This document shows positions 46,715 to 57,535 of a stretch of DNA of 64,000 nt, in pieces. Location: the NCBI GenBank assembly GCA_026120035.1, contig JALRME010000003.1, positions 62,001 through 126,000 on the forward strand, given 5' to 3'. Below the pieces are notes generated by a model. The model ran no database searches. It saw nothing but the letters and a program-made list of their open reading frames with translations, and was not told the origin of the DNA. The stretch's first letter is position 1, and every line of letters begins with the position of its first letter. The stretch is from Coleophoma eucalyptorum. Lineage: Eukaryota; Ascomycota; Leotiomycetes; Helotiales; Dermateaceae. A program made the position numbers and the translations under genes.

Positions 46715-47030
46715 TGTTGGTTGATCTATATACCTCTTATTTCAATAGCTGTAATAGACAGGTCAAAATGGTAAGGTAAAACATAGATGATTCTTCTAAG
46801 TGAGTGTGGTGGAAGTCTTATAAATACCCCTTCTGGGTATCGATTCGACCTCCGTAGTAATACAGTCATATGTAGTGTTTGCCCCTGAGCGCAAACACGG
46901 GAACAAGCAAGTAGTATAGCGATATTCCAACTCTATACACCTATAGGTGGCGTAGCAATATACCAATACCTACATGAGGTATAACGAGGTTACCTCGCGT
47001 GCAGGTGGTAGATATATCGATACTCCAACA
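46715..47030. mobile_element. Solo LTR (316 bp), same family as the element at 7.7 kb
   Basis: Starts TGTTGGTTGATC at 46715 and ends CTCCAACA at 47030, perfect inverted TGTTGG...CCAACA termini. It is flanked by an exact 5-bp target duplication, GTAAC, at 46710-46714 and 47031-47035. Shared blocks with 7726-8025 include TCTAAGTGAGTGTG, GTCTTAT.AATACC and GGTATCGATTC.ACCTCCGT. No internal retrotransposon domain is beside it, so it is a solo LTR left by recombination. It is inserted just downstream of the flavin-reductase-like gene. Confidence 0.88.
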
Positions 47031-47626
47031 GTAACCTTTTCATGGACGAAATAATTACCAATTTACAATTAATTCGTTTCTGTTTTACCTGTACTAAGCT
47101 AGATGGATAGACTAATGACCCAATTTCAAATACGTCTATCTGCTCGTTTGAGATTTCCACTTGCTATTAAACATATATGGATACCAATGACAAATGACAG
47201 ACACGCATTACTTGATGTTGTTAATTCTGTATATTACGCGAATTTGTCATATCACTTCCCCTTAGCCCCTATCAATTACTACCAAGTGTTGCTAAACTAC
47301 TTACGCCGAAATAGAGCGGGTTGTATTCCCGCTTGTTAGCAAAACCTAAGAACAGTTGAAGATATCATCTTCCGGGATTGGGCTCCGCTTCCGATCAACT
47401 AAACAAAACTGTCATCGTCTATTACTACTTGAAAATCCCGATATTTACGACTAGTAAATGGAGATCATTAGAAATTTATACTGTAAAGTATGTCACCAAA
47501 TGCTGTTCCTAACAGGCACTATGTTTTGAAAAGAATACTCCTTTCTACAAAAGATCTAAGCCATCACATATCTACATACTCCCTATAGGCCTTTTACTTT
47601 GCTTCAAATTTGTTCTATCTTCCAGG
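47031..47626. other. Gene-free stretch between solo LTR and dehydrogenase
   Basis: About 0.6 kb. A 78-codon frame at 47103-47339 shows no motif. It holds the promoter of the next gene; no individual site is clear. Confidence 0.45.
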
Positions 47627-48655
47627 ATGCTATCTTCAGAAACCCCAAATCATCTCGCGCTGCGAAAGGCAGACGCTACGTTTGGCAGTGGTGTTGGGAC
47701 GAGCCTTTTGCCTCCAGTAGACACCAGTCTATCGAGTGCCAACAAGCCCACCATCGCAATTATGTCCTTTGGAGAAATGGGCATGGGGATAGCAGTATTG
47801 TTGACGAGGTTCCTCTACCGCATAGTCACCAATTTGGATGGGCGAAGTGCAACAACAAAAGCGCGAGCCATGGCAATTGGCGTTGAAGATCTGCCACTGG
47901 AGAAGGTGCTGAGCGAAGCCTCGATTTTCATTTCCATCGTGCCGCCAGCTGAGGCACTACCTCTTGCACAGAAAATAGCGGCCGCTCTGCAATCCTTGGC
48001 ATTCTCTAATAAACAAGACCTTATATATCTTGATCTGAATGCCATATCTCCAGACCTTGCGCGGCAAATTGGAAAGGTCATAACCGGAGCGGGTATGACG
48101 TTTATTGATGGAGCCATAATTGGATTTCCACCGAGAGAATTGGATGACAAGACCTGGTTTCGACCGGCCATAACTACATCTGGCCCTCAGCTAGACGATC
48201 AGAAAAGTCCATTCACAGCGCAATTGGTCTCCTTGCTTAATGTGCGTCATGTTGGCCATGAGATTGGTGCCGCGAGCGGTCTCAAAATGTGCTTTGGTGC
48301 CATATACAAGGGCCATGCAGCAGTAGCAACACAAGCATACACAACGGCACAGAGTCTTGGGGTGCTGCCGGCCTTGCGCAGCCATCTGACAGAGTACTTC
48401 CCCACGAGTACGCCCATCATTGAGAGCAGTCTGGTGGGGTCACAGCGTAAAGCTTACAGGTGGATCAAGGAGATGGAGGAAATTGAGGATACTTTTGCTA
48501 AGGAGGGCGGATGGAGTCGTGACCTGTTCAAAGGCGTTGCCAATGTTTTCCGGGTTGTGGCGCATAAGACGAATCTCGAACAGCAAAGTAAAGAGACTAT
48601 TGAAGATATCACAACCGAAATCTGCCTGGGATTAAGGCGGACTAAGAGCATATAA
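47627..48655 (+). CDS. 6-phosphogluconate-dehydrogenase-like NAD(P)-binding protein, 342 aa
   Basis: Intronless, 342 residues. A Rossmann start at about residue 43 reads TIAIMSFGEMGMGIAVLL (GxMGxG-type dinucleotide loop). Next come ASIFISIVPPAEALPLA and YLDLNAISPDLARQIG, typical of the beta-hydroxyacid dehydrogenase superfamily. The C-terminal helical domain begins at GAASGLKMCFGAIYKGHAA, where the Lys corresponds to the catalytic Lys of the superfamily, and fits the small DUF1932 type. Relatives include hydroxyisobutyrate dehydrogenase, tartronate semialdehyde reductase and imine reductases. The exact substrate is unknown. An imine-reducing or hydroxyacid role beside imine-handling genes is attractive but only inferred. 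Residues 1-40 precede the Rossmann fold and are not typical. Confidence 0.82.
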   Translation: MLSSETPNHLALRKADATFGSGVGTSLLPPVDTSLSSANKPTIAIMSFGEMGMGIAVLLTRFLYRIVTNLDGRSATTKARAMAIGVEDLPLEKVLSEASIFISIVPPAEALPLAQKIAAALQSLAFSNKQDLIYLDLNAISPDLARQIGKVITGAGMTFIDGAIIGFPPRELDDKTWFRPAITTSGPQLDDQKSPFTAQLVSLLNVRHVGHEIGAASGLKMCFGAIYKGHAAVATQAYTTAQSLGVLPALRSHLTEYFPTSTPIIESSLVGSQRKAYRWIKEMEEIEDTFAKEGGWSRDLFKGVANVFRVVAHKTNLEQQSKETIEDITTEICLGLRRTKSI

Positions 48656-49106
48656 CCTATTCATAAGCAAGGGAAGTAAATATGTAGACAAATTTACAAT
48701 ATCGCCATTCGCCTCGCAATATACTATCCGAAGAGGTTCGAACGTTGTGTTCTTAAAACCCGGTCAGCAAGGACGATTAGTCTCCCGACGTGCACAAGAA
48801 TTCGTCGATCACATATTTGATTCTAGGCCAGCTGCAGAAGGGTGCCAAATATTACTCGATGAGGCATCTGATATTTCTTCACGGTAGCAGCTGCATGCCA
48901 AAGCCCGGTAATAAAACAGCCTTCCTATACTCGTGCTCGCTCCCGATGTCCCGATTAGGACGACATGCGACAACAGGGGTCCACTTCTGCAGGCAGATTG
49001 CCAGGAACATGAAGAAAGATAGAGCTAGCAGGAGAAGGGCTTCTAGATGATCTATCACAATAATAACTTCTGTGTTCATCAGTCGCCATAATTGACAGAG
49101 CCAAAG
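48656..49106. other. Intergenic stretch before the carboxypeptidase gene
   Basis: About 450 bp, no recognised coding sequence; short frames at 48790-49050 and on the other strand overlap one another. Likely 3' UTR and promoter. Confidence 0.45.
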
Positions 49107-50823
49107 ATGAAGGCATTTTGGCCAGTTCTTGTGCCAGTGTTGCTCTGCGATTTCGCTTTCGTGACGGGAATAGCAATTCAACACCCAATAAGCCAAAATT
49201 CACCTCTCCTGCCCGCACACGGCGACAATTGGACGGCACGAGAACAGGATGATCAAGTGTGTAGAGCTGAAACAAGACACTTCAGTGGAAGAGTGAATGT
49301 TACAGAGGAGAAGAGCTTGTTTTTCTGTGAGGCCACATAAAAATAGTGTCAATGTCCGACCGCTAATTGTCTGGCAGGGTTCGTGGAGGCTCGAGAAAAT
49401 CCAAATGAACGCCCAATAATCCTGTGGCTCAATGGGTGAGTAAAAGCACCCGAACGTCGATTTCCAGCGACAAGCAGAATTGGCTGATAATCTTCCAAAT
49501 AGTGGACCAGGTGCTAGTTCTCTGGTTGGGCTTTTTGGAGAAGTTGGCCCATGTTCCCTTGATAAAGACGATAAAAATACAACGCCAAATAAGGATTCTT
49601 GGGCAAACGATGCAAACCTCATCTTCCTAGAGTAAGCTTCTACTCAGTCACTGGATAAATGTTCTAAAACATTGCGGTAGCCAACCTGCCGGAGTCGGTC
49701 TTTCGACAGTCACAGACCCAAGTTTCAGTCCTACGACGCTTGAGGCAGCTTCTGCTGATTTTGCAAAATTCCTCGCAGTCTTCTTCGACCAAATCTTTCC
49801 TCAGTATGCCAATAACCCATTATATATCAGTGGCGAGTCCTTCGGGGGAAGATACGCTCCCAAATTCGTCTCCGATATCAAACACAACCAAGCTGTAAAC
49901 GCTTTAGGGGCTCTTACTATAAATATTCAAGGCATTATTTTAGTAGATGCACTGGTGAGTTCGAAATATATCACAACTGGACAGTATGATATGTTTTGCG
50001 GGGAAGACAATGGCATCTTGCACTTTAACGAGAGCTCCTGCGCGGCAATGGCTGCCGCTATACCACATTGCGAGCACCTGCACAGTATCTGCGAGCTTAC
50101 TTATGACGCCCAAAGCTGCTTGTCTGCCGAGGAGTATTGTAGTTCGGAAGTTGGAGTGTATTTTGATGAAGAAGTTCAGGCGCATCGCCGAAGTCCATAC
50201 GACTGTAAGTCCTAAAGCTTTATCTAACCATGATCAACGCTTAACAGTTCAATGTCAGTACGCGAGACTTGTCCGGAGCCGCCAGTTTGTGGAGGTGGCG
50301 ACCCGCCTGGAGGTTCTGTTTCCATATATTTGAATAGCCCCAAGATTCAAACCTTGCTCGGATTCGACCACCACGTCAATTATACTGGTATAAATTTTCC
50401 TCTAAATTCAAGGTGGTCACTAGAGCCAGAGATCGTTCAGCCGACTACAAAAGAGTTGCTTTATCTCCTCAGTCTAGAGAAGTTCAGCGTCTTGGTTCTG
50501 AATGGAAAATACGACGTGATTATGTGAGTTTCTGAAAGCCGGTCAGTGTGCGTAAATGCTGAGAACTGATTAGAAATACGCCGGGAACTTTAAGACAGTT
50601 TGACGAACTTGCATGGCATGGACAAGCTGGATACCGCTTACAACCGCTTAAAAATTGGTATTGGCTTGATGAGCAAGGCGTCAGCCATAAAGGGGGGCAA
50701 GAAAAGAGCGTACGTGGACTGCAGGTTGTTACCATAGATGATGCCGGACACATGGCACCAGCTCACCAACAGCCTGCAGTTGCATCAGTTGTGAAGAGAT
50801 GGCTTTCAACCAATGGTGAATAG
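49107..50823 (+). CDS. Secreted serine carboxypeptidase, family S10, 481 aa
   Basis: Six exons (49107-49326, 49378-49435, 49503-49631, 49681-50204, 50259-50523, 50574-50823) sum to 481 residues. A signal peptide is present (MKAFWPVLVPVLLCDFAFVTG). Family blocks: RHFSGRVNVTEEKSLFFWFV, IILWLNGGPGASSLVGLFGE, FLDQPAGVGLS, and the triad Ser in YISGESFGGRYAP, Asp in LNGKYDVII and His in IDDAGHMAPAHQQ. It removes C-terminal residues from peptides at acid pH, outside the cell or in the vacuole. The exon 4-5 join needs the acceptor at 50258; the nearer AG at 50247 breaks frame. With the S41 protease and the OPT transporter it adds to the peptide-using character of the region. Its 3' end faces that of the next gene, 134 bp away. 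Confidence 0.92.
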
Positions 50824-50957
50824 GTTGCAAGTTCACCACTATAACGTATTTACTTCAATGAAAGGGATGCTGTTCAAATTTTCCATCTTTATATCTGAAG
50901 CGATCAACCATGCAGAATTCTTTTCAGTATAAGAATATGTGGAAGGTAATATATATC

Positions 50958-53249
50958 TCATATTTCAATCACCTCTGAATCCAGTACAGAGTCACTTCTG
51001 GTATCTACCCAATATACAAGAGCTTGAAAGGATGACTCTTCGCTATACAAGCTGAATCTCTCAGACTTGCCAGTGATGCTGCAAAACATAAAAAGAACTC
51101 TACAGCCGTCATCTTGCAGTACTCGGATCTTGCGAACGTATTTTAAAATGATGGATAGTGGAATCGAGGCTTCTTTTGACACGCCAGACTGCCAGGCTTT
51201 TTGCAGCCAGAACTCGATCCACGCAACTACTTCATTGCTGGCACACACGAGTGCAATTCGGGATAGTATCCACAGTATCCCGATTTTGAATGTGTTCTGC
51301 TCAACGCAGACAAGTGGATCCAGGCCCGCAATGATTCGCAGGATGAGTAAAGCCCATGCGCTCACATCGTTCTGCTGTGGAGCTGACAGGCTAGTGCAAC
51401 GATCAAGATTATTCTTTGAGCAGAAAAGTTGAGCACAAGCATATCGTGCATAATTCATGGCAGATTCGTGCCTATGGAAGCGTAGAGGTTTAATATGGAG
51501 TCCAGGGGCATTGTCGCATTTCTCAGTATTTAATGAAGTGTGCCCCTCAAAAGGGAGTTCTAACACATCGAGTGAATCGTGCCACGTATCAAGTAAGTAG
51601 GAAACTGTTTTCATACGATCGAGTAATTCTGATCGAGATTCCTCTGATAACTGCAGCCCAGGTGAGTGATATCCAAAGTCGTCAAGGCTTTTGACCCAAG
51701 CTCTATAAGTGCTGACGGAAGAGTCAAAGCCGAAAATTTGACCCATGAAGAGAAGTTCATTAAGGTGGCAGGTTTCTGCTAATAGAGGCATAAGACGCTC
51801 ATATGGTGTTGCAGCGTTCATCATAACTTCCTGTATGGATAATTTTGTAGTGTCGGAATTTGTACAACGCGGGAACCCATTGTAATTCCAAGGTATACAG
51901 TCACAACTCAATTGCGCCCGAAGAGCAGAACATGCAGAAATCAGATCTTTACCATCTTCCGAAGTCCTATAAAGGTGGATATTCTCGGATATCAGCTTGT
52001 CCATCTGCTTCACATGGACAACACTGCCAGCAAAGGTGCCAGAATCCATCTCGAAGAAGGCGAATAATAGTAAAACAGCTAACTTGACACATTCCTCAAC
52101 CAAATCATTGCTGCCTGAGCCGGAGACAGAAAGATTTTCAAGAGCTTCGCTATAATAATCTAGACTGTTCAGTCTATGCTGAGATACCAACGAAGCCCGC
52201 TTCTTCAGTCTACCACGTCGGCCTATATTGGCATGAGCAATGTCCGCTGATGCTAAGGACAGGATGGCATTTCGAAAAAAATTGAGTTCGGACCAAGCTG
52301 AATCACATCTTCGAAAAACCTGGGGAAGCTGTGGCAGCAGAGTCGTGCGCCAATAGAGCATGTAAGAATCCTCGGTTTGTGGAAGCTCTAGATCGGTATT
52401 TATTTTTGGGATAAAACTCCACTGTTCCAGTCCAGTTGAAGAGTTCAGCGTGCGTGGCGTTGACATTTCGTCGTAAAAGGATCCATGGTCAAATGTCAAA
52501 TCTATCTGACTAGGATCATAAGATGAACTGGAGTCCATGTAGCTGTCTCGACAGGTAATTGCGGTAGAAGAGGTATTTGGAGTCTCCATCTTTTGGTACT
52601 CGCTAGCACTATACCCGTATGAAGATACTCCGCCTGGGGAAGCAAGATTCATATTCTCATGTGGTGGTGATTCATGGATCTGCAAAGATCCGCTTAACGC
52701 AAGTAATTGAGATGCAGCATTCGAAGTCTCCTTTAGATAGCCTGCTGGGGATTCTGAAAGAACACGCTCATCGCCATATGGTCGAAAAGTTATTGGAGAT
52801 TTGCTTGCTTCGGTCATCAGGTGTTTAATGGTGGCCGGTTTGGTTGAATGCTCTACGAGACCCGAGTCCTGCTGGTCCTCATTTTCACCATACTCTAGTG
52901 ACCGTTTCCTCTTTTTGACACTCCTTTTTGGTGAATTTTCTTGTTCTTTCTCGGCTCTAATCAATTCCCATTTCTGCTTTTCAATGTTGATCACCCTTTG
53001 TACAGTGGAGTCGGTGTCATTGCGAAAGGCGATGCGTTGAGTATAGCCTTCGCATTTAATACCACGACGTAGACAGGCCTTACACCCAGGTTTTTCTTCA
53101 TCGCACTATTGGGGGGGTTAGTTTTGCTTATCTGAGACAAATTCAGCGGATTCTCTCACTTTCAACTTTCGACGTTTGCATGTCAGGCACCCCGTTCTCG
53201 CCCGAACGATATTCGTCTTTTTAGGACGGGGTCGCGACGGCTGGAACAT
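50958..53249 (-). CDS. Zn2Cys6 transcription factor, 745 aa
   Basis: Two exons (53249-53160 and 53105-50958) give 745 residues; the intron interrupts the DNA-binding domain. The binuclear cluster reads RARTGCLTCKRRKLK|CDEEKPGCKACLRRGIKCEGY, the most common fungal arrangement (CxxCxxxxxxC...CxxCxxxxxxC). A basic linker with KRSVKKRKRSLEYGENED follows and may be a nuclear localisation signal. The long C-terminal part has the helical fungal_trans_2 style region (SYMLYWRTTLLPQLPQVF, NFFRNAILSLASADIAHAN, LNSLDYYSEALENL) found in regulators of secondary or carbon metabolism. Its targets cannot be read. It sits between the carboxypeptidase and the M61-like peptidase on the strand of the latter. Confidence 0.92.
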
Positions 53250-53595
53250 ACTCGGCCTTCAACTGACGATTATATCTCCCCTATAGGACCAGCGAAACTT
53301 GGAAGACTGTAGTGAAGTGCGTGGAGGTTCGAGACTGGCGATAAGGATACGGGGGTACGGGGGTACGGTCGCAGTCACGTTCACGTCTAGCCTAACATGG
53401 AACGCTCGCCGAGGTCGCTAATACACTATTTAGGCTGTGCCAATTGATTCATCAAGAGCAATCCAATAATTGACGACGATCAGGGAGCAAAATATAGATA
53501 TACAAAACCAATGCTTATGAATCATATTCGTCGAAGTACTTAAGTCCAGCACTTAGTCTCCCATGCTGTTGCAACCTTTGAGGCTGTAGATTTTC
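53250..53595. promoter_or_regulatory. Promoter region of the Zn2Cys6 regulator
   Basis: 346 bp between the M61-like stop codon and the regulator start. It contains a short direct repeat of GGGGGTACG around 53350-53367, next to CG-containing triplets. Function unknown. Confidence 0.4.
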
Positions 53596-55407
53596 TCAGA
53601 GCTCGTCCATCTCGGTATCGACATACTGATAACTCTCTACCCTATCCCAAGATCGAGGCCAATATTCAAAAACAAGTATCTCACCATCTCTTTCTACATC
53701 AAGCGTTAGGACCTCGTCAAAACTGGCCTTTGCGTCGTTCATGTTGATTCCATACAGGAGGCGGTCCCCGTTTCTGAGCCCTGAAAGCGCTGCTCGGGAA
53801 CCACTTACGAGGCCTTGAATCACTCTCTGGCCAGTCAAGCTATGCACTTCGTCAAATCCCAATTCCCAGCATTCTTGGTCCTTTCTTTCTATTTGCACTG
53901 CGAGAGCCAACTCGAGGCTTCCTTCCCCAGGTATAACCAGTTGACCAGAGCTCATCTCGTCATATGACTTTTGTGCTGCTGCTTCTCCTAGGTATTGTGC
54001 ACAAAATTCCAGATACTCGGTCACGCCATACCTTTCACCAGCCCGACCTTTTTCAAGCAAGTTCAGTACGAGGTCATCGATTGAGATCTCATAATTTGAA
54101 GCCCTCGCAAGAAGTCCGTTCATCTTAAGCGCATAAGCAAATCCACGACCATATGGAAGCTTCTGAGCATCCGAAAGCGTCCACGTCAATTTTGAAGCTT
54201 CCAAGTTGGACAGATTGGCGAGTGGATTGGTATAATAGCTTGTCAGCCGTGCGTTTACTTCGTCCAAGAAGCTCAATCTATGCAATGTACCTGTGCGATA
54301 CCTTAGCAGTAGGGAGTAATATTCTGCCATGCCTTCAGAATACCAATTCTCTGTTAATGACGCGTTGGGATCCAATAGAACCCAGTTGTGAACCATTTCA
54401 TGACTGAGCACACGCAGTCGATTTTCCAAGGGAGCTGGCTTGTTGTAATCAAGGTCATCATAGCTAAACATAAAAGAACGTTCTAATGCTGTGCCAGTAT
54501 TAGAGCCGCGGTAAGGGTTGTGGCGCAAGAAGATTCGGTAAACATCGCCTTTGTCATGGAAGAAGTCTGACATCCTGTTAAACATAAATCGCAGCTGTGA
54601 GGCAAGATCAATAGCATCGAAGGGTGGTTGACCGAACCAATAAACCCCGAAATCATTGCTAGTCGGATCTGCTGTTGGACTAGGTGATTTCAGTGGGCCA
54701 ACTGCGAAATATGTGTGTTGAACAGACGAAGGAAACATGAGCCTTGAGATATCATGTCCAGATTCGCCAAATGTCCAGACTGCCCGTGTTCCCTTGGGTG
54801 CATTGCTTAAATCCCAGCTCAGCCGCACATTGTACATTGCATCAGAATCTGGTGGCAAGGCAAGGAATCCATAACCTGCACCCAGTAGACCACCAGCCTC
54901 TTCTCTGAAATCCAAAGCCGGCCCATTCTTGGTCAGGCGATCAACATATCTGGGCAGAGCAGTGTATGATACAAAGACCACTCCAACAGCCTTTCGCCTC
55001 GATTTGATCCGCCTTGTCATCATTTGGGGCATTGAATTGTCATCTTCGAAGTAGAGCTCCAGTAGACCTTCTCCATCCCTCGCTAGAATTTCGGACGGCT
55101 CAATATGTGCGGTATCTATGCTTGCAACTTTCAGAAACATAAAGAGTAAACTCGTTTCTGAATCCAGGTCCGACGGTTCAAATCTGAGGCCCACGGTGAG
55201 AGCAGTCGCGTTGCCATCGTGAAATACTGGCGTCAATACGATGTCCAGTGGAGGGTGTCCCGTTGATGATGCACTAATTGCTGGCAAGGTGTGTGGCGAT
55301 TTCAGTCTTAACCAGTCAAGAATTTGTATGGTTGCAAGGACAGCCCCGAAGAATAAGACAGTCCTCAATTTGTTCCGTAAAGTTTTGGAACACTCTGCAT
55401 TATACAT
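53596..55407 (-). CDS. M61-family (glycyl aminopeptidase-like) metallopeptidase with PDZ domain, 603 aa
   Basis: Single intronless frame of 603 residues. A membrane segment at about residues 14-32 (TVLFFGAVLATIQILDW) would make it a type II or signal-anchored protein. An N-terminal beta domain (residues about 50-270) is followed by a thermolysin-like catalytic part: LSHEMVHNWVLLDP carries the HExxH zinc motif, and ENWYSEGMAEYYSLLLRY supplies the third ligand Glu about 20-25 residues on. A C-terminal PDZ-like domain is marked by IQGLVSGSRAALSGLRNGDRLL. This order (beta domain, catalytic domain, PDZ) is that of bacterial M61 glycyl aminopeptidases. The natural substrate in fungi is unknown. All zinc ligands are present, so it is likely active. 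It shares a 436-bp divergent promoter with the PLP enzyme gene. Confidence 0.87.
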   Translation of the reverse strand: MYNAECSKTLRNKLRTVLFFGAVLATIQILDWLRLKSPHTLPAISASSTGHPPLDIVLTPVFHDGNATALTVGLRFEPSDLDSETSLLFMFLKVASIDTAHIEPSEILARDGEGLLELYFEDDNSMPQMMTRRIKSRRKAVGVVFVSYTALPRYVDRLTKNGPALDFREEAGGLLGAGYGFLALPPDSDAMYNVRLSWDLSNAPKGTRAVWTFGESGHDISRLMFPSSVQHTYFAVGPLKSPSPTADPTSNDFGVYWFGQPPFDAIDLASQLRFMFNRMSDFFHDKGDVYRIFLRHNPYRGSNTGTALERSFMFSYDDLDYNKPAPLENRLRVLSHEMVHNWVLLDPNASLTENWYSEGMAEYYSLLLRYRTGTLHRLSFLDEVNARLTSYYTNPLANLSNLEASKLTWTLSDAQKLPYGRGFAYALKMNGLLARASNYEISIDDLVLNLLEKGRAGERYGVTEYLEFCAQYLGEAAAQKSYDEMSSGQLVIPGEGSLELALAVQIERKDQECWELGFDEVHSLTGQRVIQGLVSGSRAALSGLRNGDRLLYGINMNDAKASFDEVLTLDVERDGEILVFEYWPRSWDRVESYQYVDTEMDEL

Positions 55408-55843
55408 TGTCTGAAATTATCGCATGAGAAAATACTCTCAGAACTGAAAACAGCTTGAGCTCAAGATAGAGTCTCCATCACGCTTTCTTTTCCTGCCTTA
55501 GACACGTTGCCTTGCACCTTTTTGTGTACCAGTCAGCATTTGATGCAGCACTAAAGAACGTCACGCACTTTGATCCTCCACCTTTGGAAACGGGACAGGG
55601 TACTTTAAGCTGTGCCATTCCTTATCTCCAGCACCTTTCCTGTTCGGGTACTCGGAAGCGACCAAACTACTCGTAAGCCACGATGCGAATAGTCATGTTC
55701 AGCATTGATAAATGCCTCTAAATGTGATTTTCGCATGTGGATTACGATTCTATTTGAACTTCGATATTGGCTACTAATAGCTCCAACTTATTCCTTGTAG
55801 AAACAGTTATTTTGCTGTGATTAGCCTCGTCCCTTGACACAAT
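55408..55843. promoter_or_regulatory. Divergent promoter between M61-like and PLP-enzyme genes
   Basis: 436-bp gap between divergent start codons. No individual site was identified by eye. Confidence 0.4.
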
Positions 55844-57535
55844 ATGGATGACAATGTAGGCGCCCTCCGGCCTTCACAGCGCGGACTGGAGAACCTTCAG
55901 AGAGGACGTCAAATAGACATTGGTCTAGCACTAGAGGGCATCACTATCTACGATCCTGTCAAAGCTCCACATGGTTTAATCTTAAGTCCATCTGCCGCGG
56001 ATAATGAGTTGATGCCAGAATTTCATGAAAAATACGCTCAAACATTTGGAAAGACATATCAACTGAAAGATGGTACGGTTTCAAGTCTAGCCTTACTAGT
56101 CTTTTGGAGCTAACAAAATGTAGCTTTAGATTATGGATCTGTGGCAGGACCAGAAGGTACAGCCTTTTGCATCACTAGGAGGTAGATTGCTGACAAACTT
56201 GTTCAGCGATGTCAAAGGCTGTTAGTCAATTCATCAACCGAAAGTTTGAGCCTGTCCGCCCGATCAACCATACGGATATTCTCACAACCAATGGTGTCAC
56301 TTCACTGATAGACATGGTTGCGTACAATATTTGTGACAGTGGCGAGGGCATAATGCTCCCGACCCCGACATACAGCATGTATGAGCATGATTTATGTGCA
56401 CGTTCTGGCCTAAAAGTCATACCAGTGTCTGGATATCCAGTAAAAGATCAGTTTCATTCTGAAGGTTGCAATAGGTTGATTGCTGCATTTTCAGAGGCAT
56501 ATGACAGAGCAACCAAATCTGGAATCGTAGTGAAGGCAGTCTTGATATGCAATCCCAATAATCCAGTCGGGCGATTCTACTCCAGGAAATCTCTCATAGA
56601 GATTGCAAAATTCTGTGGGAAACACCGTCTTCACTTAATTGCCGATGAGATATTTGCAATGTCCAGCTTTGATTTAATAACAAGAGAAGGGAAGCAACTG
56701 GACAACTTCACATCAGTTCTGGCTATCCCGGAAGATAAGGAAGCTGGAATTTTTCCAGAAAATATTCACTCACTATATGGTGCTAGTAAAGACTTTGGGA
56801 TGGGTGGTTTGAGACTGGGATTTTTGATAACGAGGAACAAGCAGTTATGGCAGACTTGCCGGCGTGTTGCGTAAGTGATACTCTACCATTTCATGAATTC
56901 TATCAATTGACCTCCAAAAAGCCTCTTTACTTGGTTATCATCTTTCTCAACGGCATTCTTCACATGGTTCATCAGCAACAACAAGCTCGTTGACGAGTAC
57001 CTTGACACATTCCAGAAGCGCTTGAAACAAGCATATCTCAAAACATCAACGGAAATAGATAAATGCGGAATTCCACACTTGCAAGCTAATGGAGGATTTT
57101 TCATCTTTCTCGATCTAAGTGGCTGGCTGCAGTACTTTGAAGGTACTGATGGACCGCAAGAGGACGGGAGGCAAAGCCGGGAGGAACAACTTTGTCGGTA
57201 TATGATCAAGAAAGGCGTCTATGCAATTATGGGAGAGGTAGGCTATTATTCCAGTTGGTATATTTGGTTATCTATTTGCTAATGCTTGCTTTTTGTAGCT
57301 TTCCATGTCCGTCGAACCAGGCAGGTTTCGATTCGTGTACACAGGCAGTGGCGATGAGGCTGTAATTGCAGTGGGTCGAATTGCAAATGCTTTGAAAGAA
57401 CTGCAGTATGGTGAAAGGGGGTCAGCTGATGATGTTTCTACTTGTAACTCTGAACTCTCAAAGCCTGATAACATCTCAGTAGGAAGGCCTACTTCTCGCT
57501 TCTCACGAATACTCCAAAAATTCAATTGTATCTAA
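55844..57535 (+). CDS. ACC-synthase-like PLP-dependent aminotransferase (class I/II), 492 aa
   Basis: Five exons (55844-56072, 56124-56156, 56207-56870, 56922-57237, 57299-57535) sum to 492 residues; exon 2 is only 33 nt. Fold type I landmarks: TTNGVTSLIDMVAYNICDSG, PTPTYSMYEHDL, ICNPNNPVGRFYS with the PLP-contact Asn, LHLIADEIFAMSSF with the Asp for the pyridine nitrogen, and SLYGASKDFGMGGLRLGFL with the Schiff-base Lys. The substrate-carboxylate Arg is in SVEPGRFRFVYTG. Spacing and these motifs fit the 1-aminocyclopropane-1-carboxylate synthase-like group, which also holds plain aminotransferases; true ACC synthase activity cannot be told by eye. It is followed on the same strand by a 2OG-Fe(II) oxygenase. 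Confidence 0.87.

Noticed and set aside
48720..48760. GGTTCGAA sequence suggesting a tRNA T-arm
   Set aside because: No matching acceptor, D-arm or anticodon stem around it; similar short motifs near 53320 and 60832 also lack a cloverleaf.
50205..50258. Apparent frameshift in the serine carboxypeptidase
   Set aside because: The downstream acceptor at 50258 restores frame (PYD|LRETCPEPP), so no lesion is needed.
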